Assembly: GCA_001784735.1 (NCBI GenBank)
Contig: MFSB01000006.1
Span: 1 to 37,918, forward strand
Reading direction: 5' to 3'
DNA from: Candidatus Moranbacteria bacterium RIFCSPLOWO2_12_FULL_48_12
GTDB taxonomy: Bacteria > Patescibacteriota > Minisyncoccia > Moranbacterales > UBA1568
DNA length: 37,918 nt
Below the pieces are notes generated by a model. That model was not told the DNA's origin and searched no databases. It saw nothing but the letters and a program-made list of their open reading frames with translations. The position numbers were made by a program, and so were the translations under genes. Shown here piece by piece: positions 26,715 to 34,346 of the stretch. How positions within the stretch are numbered: position 1 is the first letter of the stretch; each line of letters opens with the position of its first letter.

Positions 26715-27449
26715 CTACTTCTGATCGACGCCCCGCAAACCGGTGAAAGGATCCTTGTAACGTTGTTCTTTCGGTACGCCGAGATCAATTAACATTTTTT
26801 CCATGGCTTCGACAAACGGGAGTGAACCGACGAGATAGTACAACTTTCCAGGAATATCGTCAATATATTTGGTAATCATCGGCACACAGATATACCCGCG
26901 TTCATCGTTTATCGGCTGACAGACCTCGTCTGATTGACTGAGTACCGTGATACAGCGAAAATGCGGCAGAGGCAGAGGCTTGATCTCTTCACAGAAAGCG
27001 GCATCTTTGAGAAAGCGATTGGAATACAAAAGGGTAAAATCACGGGTACTGCCTTCATGCGCCGCTTGCTTCAAAATACTTCTCACCGGGGTGATGCCGA
27101 TACCACCGACCAGAAACACCACCGGGCGCAGATCTCCTTTGGGTACGGTGAAAAATCCTACGGCTTTGGTAATGGTGATCGTATCGCCTGGCTGCATCTG
27201 CCAAAATGTCTGCTTGAAACCGCTCATTCCACGGCGCATAGCGAAATGCATTTCTGATTCGAAGGGAGAGGAAGCAATAGAGAAAGAGCGCACCGGCCCT
27301 TTGGGATCCGGAGCGACGAGTTTGGGTAGTGTCAAAGCCACATACTGGCCAGCCTGAAAAATATATCCCTCTGGTTTGTCAAAAATAAAAAGGCGGGTGC
27401 CATCGGCTACCTCGCGTGTTCCTTTGAGAGTGAGAGTGTATCCTTGCAT
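26715..27449 (-). CDS. FAD/NAD(P)-dependent oxidoreductase (ferredoxin reductase-like)
   Basis: A 244-aa flavoprotein of the ferredoxin-NADP reductase superfamily that would transfer electrons between NAD(P)H and a partner via FAD. The FAD-binding barrel shows GQYVALTLP and RSFSIASSP (the RxYS-type motif). The nucleotide-binding half shows VVFLVGGIGITPVRSILKQA and YYLVGSLPFVEAM, the last corresponding to the usual CGP motif. The C-terminus, FTGLRGVDQK, has no ferredoxin domain. The ATG at 27449 is chosen over one 20 codons upstream because GGAGGAG lies 9 nt before it. That Shine-Dalgarno sequence is partly within a hairpin. The electron partner is not evident. Confidence 0.88.
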   Translation of the reverse strand: MQGYTLTLKGTREVADGTRLFIFDKPEGYIFQAGQYVALTLPKLVAPDPKGPVRSFSIASSPFESEMHFAMRRGMSGFKQTFWQMQPGDTITITKAVGFFTVPKGDLRPVVFLVGGIGITPVRSILKQAAHEGSTRDFTLLYSNRFLKDAAFCEEIKPLPLPHFRCITVLSQSDEVCQPINDERGYICVPMITKYIDDIPGKLYYLVGSLPFVEAMEKMLIDLGVPKEQRYKDPFTGLRGVDQK

Positions 27450-27463
27450 ACTTTTTTTCTCCT

Positions 27464-27483
27464 CCTCCCCTGCGAAGGGGAGG
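27464..27483 (-). promoter_or_regulatory. Hairpin overlapping the oxidoreductase ribosome-binding site
   Basis: On the minus strand CCTCCCC-TTCGCA-GGGGAGG forms a 7-bp stem whose 3' strand is the start of the GGGGAGGAGGAG ribosome-binding region. It could limit initiation, although a second GGAG remains unpaired. Confidence 0.4.
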
Positions 27484-27575
27484 GTAGGGAGGGGTGGTTT
27501 ACGATTCACAATTCATAATTCCTGATTCTTGATTCTATTTTCTCCTTCCCTAGTGTACTTTTTTTCCTGTCTTTC

Positions 27576-27604
27576 AGTATAGCCAGAGAAAATCCGACTG
27601 TCAA
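27576..27604 (-). promoter_or_regulatory. Near-consensus promoter of the oxidoreductase gene
   Basis: TTGACA (27604-27599), a 17-nt spacer and TATACT (27581-27576). The leader is about 120 nt. Confidence 0.75.
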
Positions 27605-27613
27605 AAAGTATCC

Positions 27614-28633
27614 CTACACGATATCACGGAGGATATTCTCGTACTCCCCCAGCTCGAGGAGCATCATGAGCACTTTGGCCAACTGGTCGCTATCGTGCCG
27701 GATAAAAGCCCGCGTATGAGCAATGGCATCGGCCTTATCCAAACGCACCCGCTCCGCACTCAAAAGATTGGTTTCCAATACACGATACTGGCGCTTCTTG
27801 CGAGCCGTTCTCTCAAAAGGCACGAGCTCGCCTTCCTGCTTATATTTTTTCATCAACCGCTGGCTCGGCTTGCCGATATTGTTGGTAACGAAATCGACCC
27901 TTCCTCTCCCTAGATATTTTTCCGTGGCATCAATGTAGTCATCGAGCGTAAACCCCTCTGTCTGACCTTTTTTATTTACCAGATTGCAGTTGTACACGAC
28001 TTTCGCGTGAGACTTTCGGATAGCCTCTGGGATACCATCCACCAAAAGATTCGGCACGATAGCGCAATAGTGACTTCCCGGACCGATCACAATCAGATCG
28101 GCAGCCAGAATTTTTTCAATCGCTCGCGGATTGGCTTTTGCCTTGGGGAAGAGATATATCTTGGCTACTCCCTGCTTGCTGATTTCAAAATTATGATTGA
28201 TTTCACTTTCTCCCTGAAGCAGAGTCTTACTCTTCAGTTGGAGAAAAAGCTTCGTATCCGCATTGGTCACGGGGATCACTTCGCCTTTGACATTCAAAAT
28301 TTGGGCGGCTTCAGCGACGCCAAGAGAAAAATTGCCAGTAATCTTTTCCAAGGCGGAAAGAAAAAGGTTGCCGAAACTATGGCCCGATAAGCCACCATTC
28401 TCAAATCGATAATTCATAAGCTTCCGAAGCATCTCTGAAGAATCTGACAGCGCCACCAGACACTGGCGCACATCGCCCGGCGGCAAAACTCCGAGTTCGT
28501 CACGCAGAACCCCCGTCGAGCCGCCGTCATCGGCCATAGAAACGATGGCCGACAGTTCGATCGGATACTTTTTCAGCCCGGACAAAAGCATGAAACTCCC
28601 CGTCCCCCCGCCGATAGTCACTACTTTTTTCAT
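27614..28633 (-). CDS. yvcK: YvcK/CofD-family protein (gluconeogenesis and cell-shape factor)
   Basis: A 339-aa member of the CofD-like family. In Firmicutes and Actinobacteria YvcK/CuvA binds UDP-sugars and is needed for normal morphology on gluconeogenic carbon sources. Visible motifs are the N-terminal nucleotide loop VVTIGGGTGSF, SMADDGGSTGVLRDELGVLP, PGDVRQCLVALS, GLSGHSFGNLFLSAL, ADLIVIGPGSHYCAIVPNLL and TEGFTLDDYIDATEKYL. The ATG at 28633 is preferred to an in-frame codon 14 residues earlier, because homology begins with MKKVVTIGGG. The first 27 coding nucleotides and four to five flanking bases on the 5' side are repeated 2.4 kb away behind the NUDIX gene. Confidence 0.92.
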   Translation of the reverse strand: MKKVVTIGGGTGSFMLLSGLKKYPIELSAIVSMADDGGSTGVLRDELGVLPPGDVRQCLVALSDSSEMLRKLMNYRFENGGLSGHSFGNLFLSALEKITGNFSLGVAEAAQILNVKGEVIPVTNADTKLFLQLKSKTLLQGESEINHNFEISKQGVAKIYLFPKAKANPRAIEKILAADLIVIGPGSHYCAIVPNLLVDGIPEAIRKSHAKVVYNCNLVNKKGQTEGFTLDDYIDATEKYLGRGRVDFVTNNIGKPSQRLMKKYKQEGELVPFERTARKKRQYRVLETNLLSAERVRLDKADAIAHTRAFIRHDSDQLAKVLMMLLELGEYENILRDIV

Positions 28634-28635
28634 AA
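28603..28635. repeat. 33-bp direct repeat, copy 1 (yvcK start)
   Basis: Identical to 31058-31090 in the same orientation. It starts TCCCCCCGCCGATAGTCACT and ends TTTTTTCATAA. It includes the yvcK start codon. Confidence 0.95.
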
Positions 28636-28659
28636 GATTCAAAATTATACGATATTGAA

Positions 28660-28688
28660 ACCATAGCATGCTCAAAGTATTCTTTCAA
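28660..28688 (-). promoter_or_regulatory. Promoter of yvcK
   Basis: TTGAAA (28688-28683), a 17-nt spacer and extended TGCTATGGT (-10 at 28665-28660). A second -10, TATAAT, at 28649-28644 lies even closer to the start. Confidence 0.5.
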
Positions 28689-28689
28689 G

Positions 28690-28720
28690 AAAAAAGCCTA
28701 GTCCGCAATGCGTCTAGGCT
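28690..28720 (-). terminator. Terminator of the radical SAM gene
   Basis: On the minus strand AGCCTAG/CTAGGCT with a 12-nt loop is followed by TTTTTTC, 31 nt after the stop codon. Confidence 0.75.
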
Positions 28721-28750
28721 ACCTGTCCATCCGGTCAGGCTCGGTATTTT

Positions 28751-30823
28751 TTACAGCGTCCGAGAAAACGCGAGCAGGTCTTCGAATGAATTGAAGCTCA
28801 CTTTCTGCCCCAGCTCCTCCTTGACAATAGACGCCACCTTTGCGAGAGCCCGCTCGAGGTGTGGAACTTCTTTTTCCGGCGGCAATACTTTCGCCATCTG
28901 CTCAAGCTCTTCCCACGAGTAACGCCCGCGATTTACCCACCACGGAATAGTAGATGTCACGCCATAGGCCCAGTGCCGGCGGCATGCCTCTTCCAGAACA
29001 GTCCGCATCGCATCCACCTTCTTGTTTGAGACGACACGATACCGGAAGTCCCGATTGAGGTGTAATGGTTTAGTGTCTGGAAGCACCTCTATCCACTGGC
29101 CGTTTTTTCCTTCTGTTTCATCCCGACTGAGGCGCGTAACCCGATACCGACCGGCTTTGATAGTGAGGATATCTCTCCCGTACTTCTCGAGAAAAGCGAT
29201 CCATTTGAGCCCCCAATGTAGCGGCTCGCCCGGAAGTCCGATGAGAAGAAAGACGTGTGTCTGAATACCGGCCTTCCTCAAATTGGACAGAATAATACCG
29301 TAATTCTCGGGCTTATTCCAGGTCTTTTCCGCTTGTGCCAAAGTCTCCGGTGCTAAAGATTCGAAACCGACCATAACATCGCCACAGCCCGCTTCGGCCA
29401 GTGCATCGCATACATCCTGTTTTACTAGGGTATTGTCTGCCGTCATATAGCAGTCCCATGTCGCGGAAAGGCCTCTCTCCTTGAGTCTTTTTCCTAATGC
29501 AATTTGGCGAGAAACCGGAAACATCGCACTGACAATCTCAAAACGAGACGCGCCTATGGCCAATATGTGCTCCGCCATTCGACGTGAGCTCATTTCACGT
29601 GGCTTACCGTGAAATGTAGCGCTTCCGGCCTCGATTGCACAAAAATCGCAGCGGTCTTTCGTGAGACAATTTGACGCCGGGTAAAGAGAGGGAACAAAAT
29701 CGGGCGACCACTGACGCACGCTACCGTCAAAAACCGGCGTTGGCAAGGTTTCGAATGGAATCGGCAAGGATACAGGATTAACGATTACTCTGTTGTCGCC
29801 ACTTCTCCACACTGTCCCCGGTGCGGATGATGGTGTCAAGGTTTCAGTTAAAACCTCCAGTGCACGGAAGCCTTCTCCCCAAACTATGGCATCACAGTAG
29901 TCGAACATCTCGGCGAATTGCGGAAGCAAATAGGCACCAAGCGGCCGCGCCCAAAAGTTGCCACCCATGACCACGAGTGTATTCGGCAACGTCTCTTTTA
30001 TCATCGCAGCGAGGATGCAACCTTGAACGAATTGCCTTTCGTCAGCGATGCTGATCCCATACAAATGAGGACGGACGTTTTTCGCAAATGGAACTTCCGC
30101 GTGAGCGAAGTACGAATACCATAGATGCTCTTTGCGATTTCTTATCGCATCGAGCATTTTCTCGATACTGCCGTCATAGTAATGCGACACGTATGTGACG
30201 TTATTGCGCTCCACGACGAATTTGTCTTGCGTTATGATACCGCTTGAAACGCGCTCGAATGTCATCCGTGCATCGTAAAGTGCCTTGATATCGCTTTTCG
30301 AGTCGCGGATAGTTGCCAGCGCCTTGTCGATAGTCTCTCCGCCGTGCTCGCGTAAAACGTATTTTAATCCGGCGATGTGCCCATAGTGCTGGGTCACTTG
30401 GTGACCACGCTCTTGGAGATACGCCGCGAGCATCGAGATGCCGGCAGGCAAATGCCATACCGACGATACCGGCGGATAGTTGAGTATCACTCGACGTTTA
30501 GGAGTTGCTATGAGAGTGACGAGCGCAAACTCGCTTTTCACAACGTCATCGTTGAAAGTGATCGTGATGACCGGTTTAGGCGTAGTCGGTACTGTCAGCC
30601 AGCCCATCTCACTCCGATAATTAACGGTAACAGGCTCAGAAACGGTCAGACTTTTGCCTTCGGGGATGGAAACCATCCGCCCGTCAGCAAAATGCACGTA
30701 CGTTACCTCATGGCGATTCGACGTGTCACGCTGGTGAACAGTCACCGCGTACGAAACATCAATGTGGAAGAGATGTAATGCACACAGAATTGCGAAAAAA
30801 CAGAGAAGCTTGTTCGGTTTCAT
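28751..30823 (-). CDS. Cobalamin-binding-type radical SAM protein with an N-terminal signal-like extension
   Basis: 690 aa. Residues 1-26 (MKPNKLLCFFAILCALHLFH...) look like a Sec signal or anchor. Residues about 27-110 are beta-rich and polar. The region from about 111 (VILNYPPVSSVWHLPAGISM, LAAYLQERGHQVTQHYG) matches the B12-binding domain of class B radical SAM enzymes. The cluster motif near residue 384 is CLTKDRCDFC, i.e. CX5CX2C instead of CX3CX2C. The barrel continues (VMVGFESLAPETLAQAEKTW; GIQTHVFLLIGLPGEP). The substrate is unknown. Radical SAM chemistry is cytoplasmic, so the exported-looking N-terminus is odd. The ATG at 30823 is supported by AGGAGG four nucleotides upstream, unusually strong for this window. 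The gene lies between two 33-bp repeats and probably arrived by transfer. Confidence 0.82.
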   Translation of the reverse strand: MKPNKLLCFFAILCALHLFHIDVSYAVTVHQRDTSNRHEVTYVHFADGRMVSIPEGKSLTVSEPVTVNYRSEMGWLTVPTTPKPVITITFNDDVVKSEFALVTLIATPKRRVILNYPPVSSVWHLPAGISMLAAYLQERGHQVTQHYGHIAGLKYVLREHGGETIDKALATIRDSKSDIKALYDARMTFERVSSGIITQDKFVVERNNVTYVSHYYDGSIEKMLDAIRNRKEHLWYSYFAHAEVPFAKNVRPHLYGISIADERQFVQGCILAAMIKETLPNTLVVMGGNFWARPLGAYLLPQFAEMFDYCDAIVWGEGFRALEVLTETLTPSSAPGTVWRSGDNRVIVNPVSLPIPFETLPTPVFDGSVRQWSPDFVPSLYPASNCLTKDRCDFCAIEAGSATFHGKPREMSSRRMAEHILAIGASRFEIVSAMFPVSRQIALGKRLKERGLSATWDCYMTADNTLVKQDVCDALAEAGCGDVMVGFESLAPETLAQAEKTWNKPENYGIILSNLRKAGIQTHVFLLIGLPGEPLHWGLKWIAFLEKYGRDILTIKAGRYRVTRLSRDETEGKNGQWIEVLPDTKPLHLNRDFRYRVVSNKKVDAMRTVLEEACRRHWAYGVTSTIPWWVNRGRYSWEELEQMAKVLPPEKEVPHLERALAKVASIVKEELGQKVSFNSFEDLLAFSRTL

Positions 30824-30962
30824 GAGTCCTCCTACAAGGGAAGTTGGTGAGTGATATTGTTAAAGAGCCTTATACAAGCCTAAACTTGTCTGTCGCTCTT
30901 TGGAAAAAATCCTGATACGACTTGCATTTATAACACAAGCCCGCTAAAAATACAATAGTTTA

Positions 30963-30985
30963 CAAAAAAGCTGGCTTCAAGCCAG
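30963..30985 (-). terminator. Terminator downstream of the NUDIX gene
   Basis: On the minus strand CTGGCTTGAAGCCAG is followed by CTTTTTTG. It lies 100 nt after the NUDIX stop and beyond the duplicated yvcK start. Confidence 0.65.
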
Positions 30986-31057
30986 TCATATAACATTCAA
31001 AAGTTTCATAGGGTTAACCGTTTGCATCAACGGGGTGACAAATCAAACAAATGGTTT

Positions 31058-31090
31058 TCCCCCCGCCGATAGTCACTACTTTTTTCATAA
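31058..31090. repeat. 33-bp direct repeat, copy 2 (orphan yvcK start)
   Basis: An exact copy of 28603-28635. On the minus strand it encodes MKKVVTIGGG, then diverges and soon terminates. Its ATG overlaps the NUDIX stop codon as ATGA. Confidence 0.9.
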
Positions 31091-31528
31091 AAATGATTTT
31101 TTTCTAAAGTACGCCCTGATTGCTTCTTCATAACCATTTACAAAGTCATAGTGTTCCATATCTGCCTCTATAATCCAGGCATATTCTGTATGTTCATGAC
31201 TCAAAGTGACCTCGCCGGAGATATAAGAACAATCAAACCCAGCCAGAAACACCCACTCCCCATTCGGAAACTGGCGTCTGAAAACGTGGAACACTTCTCC
31301 CACGATAATTTCTATCGAGCCGCATTCTTCTCTTACTTCCCGCAAAAGAACGTCTATAAGCGGGGTTCTCTCTTCACTTTCCGTAATTCTTCCGCCGGGG
31401 ATTTCCCATTTTTTCCCACTCGGATATTTTTCAGATGCGAACTCCCTCAAGATAAGCAACTTGCCATCCTTTGCAATAAAAGCCTTGAGACCAACAAAAA
31501 AGAGCTTGTTATCTTCCATAGCTTGCAT
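31085..31528 (-). CDS. NUDIX hydrolase
   Basis: A 147-aa nucleoside-diphosphate-linked-moiety hydrolase. The sequence VGLKAFIAKDGKLLILREFA leads into WEIPGGRITESEERTPLIDV and LLREVREECGSI, a Nudix box with both metal-binding halves intact. Ten rather than seven residues separate the first Glu from REVREE, a three-residue insertion. The substrate cannot be told from sequence; an NTP-cleaning or nucleotide-sugar role is usual. I chose the ATG at 31528: an AATAAT lies 7 nt upstream, and the reading frame further upstream is translated tRNA debris. The ATG at 31519 is an alternative. The stop overlaps an orphan copy of the yvcK start codon. Confidence 0.88.
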   Translation of the reverse strand: MQAMEDNKLFFVGLKAFIAKDGKLLILREFASEKYPSGKKWEIPGGRITESEERTPLIDVLLREVREECGSIEIIVGEVFHVFRRQFPNGEWVFLAGFDCSYISGEVTLSHEHTEYAWIIEADMEHYDFVNGYEEAIRAYFRKKSFL

Positions 31529-31542
31529 GAGAGAATTATTCT

Positions 31543-31714
31543 GTCGGAGCACCCGGAATCCCCGCCTGCCGTCGGGCAGGGAACCGGAACTAAAATTTGG
31601 TCGGGGTGCTGGGAATCCCCTTCGGGCCTGGGCTATCCTGCGAGACAGGTTAGCCCTTCTCTTCCCAACGCAAGTGAAGCAGTTCACTTGCTTCACCCGC
31701 CTTCACTTCGTTTT
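31543..31714 (-). pseudogene. Repeated tRNA T-arm fragments with palindromic inserts
   Basis: Two partial copies precede the intact tRNA-Pro. In the first, GTCGGAGCACCCGGAATC and GAACCGG are split by a 20-nt palindrome (31561-31580, CCCGCCTGCCGTCGGGCAGG) in the T-loop. In the second, GTCGGGGTGCTGGGAATC (31600-31617) equals the 3' end of the intact tRNA-Pro. It is followed by 97 nt of hairpins (GGGCTA...TAGCCC; GCAAGTGAA-CAG-TTCACTTGC) before the intact copy begins. Confidence 0.75.
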
Positions 31715-31787
31715 GTCGGGGTGCTGGGAATCGAACCCAGTCAACATGCTCCCAAAGCATGCGTACTACCGGTATACGACACCCCGA
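31715..31787 (-). tRNA. tRNA-Pro (anticodon TGG)
   Basis: Perfect acceptor TCGGGGT/ACCCCGA. Anticodon stem CATGC/GCATG around TTTGGGA. T-arm CTGGG-TTCGATT-CCCAG. No encoded CCA, and the discriminator base is C. Confidence 0.93.
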
Positions 31788-31819
31788 AAATTTAATACGA
31801 AACTATGTGTTCCTAAACT

Positions 31820-31877
31820 TGCGTATTTACCCGCCATAGTTCTTACGGCGGCGGGCTGCCACTATACTACTCTCCGG
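31820..31877 (-). pseudogene. tRNA 5'-end fragment with a TTTACCCGCC-type insert
   Basis: On the minus strand CCGGAGAGTAGTATAGTGGC is a typical tRNA 5'/D-arm. It is followed by a 30-nt palindrome (31855-31826, CCCGCCGCCG...GGCGGGTAAA) and then TACGCAAG. The insert shares TTTACCCGCC...GGCGGG with that at 19076-19094. Confidence 0.6.
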
Positions 31878-31899
31878 ATTGAGATGCGACGGGGCAAGA

Positions 31900-31969
31900 A
31901 GCATGCGTACTATCCGCCTCGACTCGCTTCGCTTGCCGACGCGAGGCGGGCCGGTATACGACACCCCGA
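31900..31969 (-). pseudogene. tRNA-Pro 5' fragment with a 38-nt D-arm palindrome
   Basis: AGCATGCGTACTA and CCGGTATACGACACCCCGA are identical to the intact tRNA-Pro (plus-strand order), but 38 nt (31913-31950) separate them. The insert begins TCCGCCTCGACTCGC and ends GCGAGGCGGG. The anticodon loop and 3' half are missing. Confidence 0.85.
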
Positions 31970-31970
31970 T

Positions 31971-32002
31971 AGCTATAATCCCGCCGAGGCGGGATTATAG
32001 CT
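31971..32002. repeat. 32-bp perfect palindrome downstream of the HU gene
   Basis: AGCTATAATCCCGCC-GA-GGCGGGATTATAGCT. On the plus strand a T run follows after 5 nt, but no plus-strand gene precedes it. It may be a transcript-end stem or another GC-rich palindromic repeat. Confidence 0.65.
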
Positions 32003-32057
32003 CTATCTTTTTTTCCGCCATCCGCCAACCGGCGGAGCGGGGTTGCAGATCCTCAAA

Positions 32058-32339
32058 CTATCTTACCGCTTCTTTCAAGGTCTTGCCAGCGGTGAACTTC
32101 GGAACCGTCATAGCCGGAATCATAATCTTGGCCTTTGTCTGAGGGTTGATCCCCTCGCGAGCGGCACGATTCGAAACTTTGAAGGTGCCAAAGCCAGTGA
32201 GAGTCACTTTGTTGCCCTTGCCGAGCTCCGCTGTGACACAATCGATGACGCATCCCAAAACTGCCTCTACATCTTTCTTGGCAAGCTCAGTTTTGTCAAC
32301 AACCATGTGAACGAGTGTATCTTTATTTACATTTTGCAT
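32058..32339 (-). CDS. HU-family DNA-binding protein
   Basis: A 93-aa histone-like protein that bends and compacts DNA as a dimer. It starts MQNVNKDTLVHMVVDKTELA. The family signature GFGTFKVSNRAAREGINPQT is followed by IPAMTVPKFTAGKTLKEAV, including the DNA-wrapping arm and the conserved Pro. The length is typical. The ATG at 32339 is preceded by AGGTGA at suitable spacing. Thirteen extra upstream codons in the same frame are not part of the family. It has its own promoter and is monocistronic. Confidence 0.95.
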   Translation of the reverse strand: MQNVNKDTLVHMVVDKTELAKKDVEAVLGCVIDCVTAELGKGNKVTLTGFGTFKVSNRAAREGINPQTKAKIMIPAMTVPKFTAGKTLKEAVR

Positions 32340-32415
32340 ACTTTTCACCTGCCCTTCTAGTTTAGACCCGAGGCGCATTCGCCGCCGGAGCGCAGATTAC
32401 TTATCACCTGCCTCT

Positions 32416-32444
32416 ATTCTAAGCCTTTTTTCTAAAGAGTGCAA
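32416..32444 (-). promoter_or_regulatory. Promoter of the HU gene
   Basis: TTGCAC (32444-32439), a 17-nt spacer and TAGAAT (32421-32416). The leader is about 70 nt. Element E ends right beside its -35. Confidence 0.6.
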
Positions 32445-32448
32445 TCCC

Positions 32449-32558
32449 TAAGCCCCGTTAGAAGTCTGTCAAAACCAACCATGAAGACTCCTTATCTGAA
32501 TATCTTTAGTCGCCTGTTTTTAACCATACGCCCCAGTCAGACTTCTAACGGGGTAAGC
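32449..32558. repeat. Inverted-repeat element E
   Basis: AGCCCCGTTAGAAGTCTG (32451-32468) is complementary to CAGACTTCTAACGGGGTAA (32538-32556), with 16 consecutive pairs. It lies between the rny stop and the HU promoter. Confidence 0.8.
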
Positions 32559-32597
32559 CATTTTGCTCATCTACAAAATTGAGCACAGACGGACAAA

Positions 32598-34130
32598 TTA
32601 CCTTGCATACTCGATCGCCCTCGTCTCGCGGAACACGTTCACTTTGATCTCGCCCGGATATTTTAGCTCTTCTTCGATACGCTTGGCAATATCGCGCGCC
32701 AGCTTCATAGCGCTCAAGTCATCCGTTTTCTCCGGATTGACGAATATGCGCACTTCGCGTCCGGCCTGAATGGCATAGGATTTCTCCACCTCCGGAAAAG
32801 AGTTGATGAGCGCTTCCAATTCTTCCAAACGCTTGATATATTTCTCTGCGGTTTCTTTGCGCGCCCCCGGACGAGCGGCAGAAATAGCGTCCGCTCCGGT
32901 CACAATGAACGATTCAGTGGTTTGGTGCGGGTATTCATCATGATGGCATTTCATCGCATCGATGACGTTCTGCCCGATGCCGAACTTTTCCAAAATACGC
33001 ATCCCGATCTTCACGTGTGTGCCCTCGATCTCATGGTCTACCGCTTTGCCGATATCATGCAAGAGCCCAGCCTTCTTGGCACAGGCGACATCCGCTCCCA
33101 ATTCAGCGGCCAAAGCGCCCGCCAAATAGGAAACTTCCAAAGAATGGAGCAAAACGTTCTGTTTGTAGCTGTACCGGTAGCGCAGACGCCCCAGAATATA
33201 GAGCAGTTTCGGATGCAGTCCGGCAATCCCGGCATCATAGGCCGCCGCTTCGCCCGATTCCTTGATCTTCGTATCCAGCTCCTTCTTGGCCTCCTCCACC
33301 GCTTCTTCGATGCGCGCCGGATGGATGCGTCCATCGGCTACGAGTTTTTCCAGAGCGATGCGGGCGATTTCGCGCCGCACCGGATCGAAGCCGGAGATGA
33401 TCACCGTTTCCGGCGTATCGTCCACAATAAGCTCTACGCCGGTTTCCTTTTCCAGCGCCCGGATATTCCGGCCTTCCTTGCCGATAATCTTTCCTTTTAC
33501 TTCGTCGGAAGGAATAGTCACCGTGGTCGTCGTAAATTCAGAAACATGGGAACGGGCATATTTCTGGATGATCGTCGCCATAATGTTGAGCGAGCGCTTT
33601 TCCAATTCCTCGTGGCTTTCGTTCTCCAGCTTCGACATGCGTTTCACCAAAGCCTCCTGGCTTTCCTCCTCAACCAGAGCAAAAATTTTTGTTTGAGCCT
33701 CTTCTTTGGAAAGCTGCGACACTTTTTCCAAACGCGTCAGTTCTTCCTCCCGTAATTTTTCCGCTTCCTCGCGAATCGCTTTGATTTCCTCGGCTTTTTG
33801 AAGCAAACGGCGCTTTTCCGTGTCGATCTCCTGGATCCCTTTTTCCGTCTGCGCCTCACGCTTCTCAAGACGACCTTCCTGAATAAGAAATTTCGCCTCC
33901 CGCGCCTGCTCGTTTTTCTTGGCCTCTTCAAGGATATCGACGGCCTTGTTCTTGGCCTCGATCGTCATTTCTTTCGCCTTCATTTCGGCCTCTTCCACCA
34001 TTTTTGCCGCCTGGCCTTCGGCGGTAGACAGCTGCCTTTTGGCGAGATTCTGCCTAACCAGATACCCCAACACCGCGCCGGCTATCAAAAGCCCGGCGGA
34101 AAGAAAAAAATACATCAGACTGAATGTCAT
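32598..34130 (-). CDS. rny: Ribonuclease Y
   Basis: Membrane-tethered endoribonuclease that starts mRNA decay. 510 aa. The layout is an N-terminal anchor ([19 protein letters not shown], about 6-25), then a long coiled coil (to about 180), then a KH domain ([20 protein letters not shown]). The HD phosphohydrolase domain contains [20 protein letters not shown] and [10 protein letters not shown]. The C-terminal part reads [20 protein letters not shown]. All core parts are present and the length is typical (about 520 aa). I chose the ATG at 34130, just ahead of the anchor, rather than one 29 codons upstream. With few Shine-Dalgarno sequences in this genome, decay control via RNase Y may be important, but that is speculation. 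Confidence 0.96.
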   Translation of the reverse strand: MTFSLMYFFLSAGLLIAGAVLGYLVRQNLAKRQLSTAEGQAAKMVEEAEMKAKEMTIEAKNKAVDILEEAKKNEQAREAKFLIQEGRLEKREAQTEKGIQEIDTEKRRLLQKAEEIKAIREEAEKLREEELTRLEKVSQLSKEEAQTKIFALVEEESQEALVKRMSKLENESHEELEKRSLNIMATIIQKYARSHVSEFTTTTVTIPSDEVKGKIIGKEGRNIRALEKETGVELIVDDTPETVIISGFDPVRREIARIALEKLVADGRIHPARIEEAVEEAKKELDTKIKESGEAAAYDAGIAGLHPKLLYILGRLRYRYSYKQNVLLHSLEVSYLAGALAAELGADVACAKKAGLLHDIGKAVDHEIEGTHVKIGMRILEKFGIGQNVIDAMKCHHDEYPHQTTESFIVTGADAISAARPGARKETAEKYIKRLEELEALINSFPEVEKSYAIQAGREVRIFVNPEKTDDLSAMKLARDIAKRIEEELKYPGEIKVNVFRETRAIEYAR

Positions 34131-34346
34131 ATATATGCGCTGCCCGGAGCCGATAACCCGAAGAGAGCGCCAGAACGCCGCCCATGGCAAAAAGGGCTGT
34201 TCTATTTTCAGATGCAAAATGTGTCAAAAAGTTCTGTAACATAATGCCTAAAACGCTTTTACACTCTTCCTAAACCTCGCTATCGAACTTAAGGCAGATA
34301 TCAACTATTTAATGCTGTATGTCCATCATAGTCGCAGAGGAGCCTT

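Noticed and set aside
30993-31057. A sixth copy of the CCCCGTT inverted-repeat family (GGGTTAACCGTT...AACGGGGTGAC)
   Set aside because: Only a 5-bp stem is present and the feet match weakly. It could be a minimal relic but cannot be distinguished from chance.
31529-31696. N-terminal extension of the NUDIX protein
   Set aside because: The extra 56 codons read through tRNA-derived debris and palindromes. Homology starts at the internal ATG, and a -10-like hexamer precedes it.
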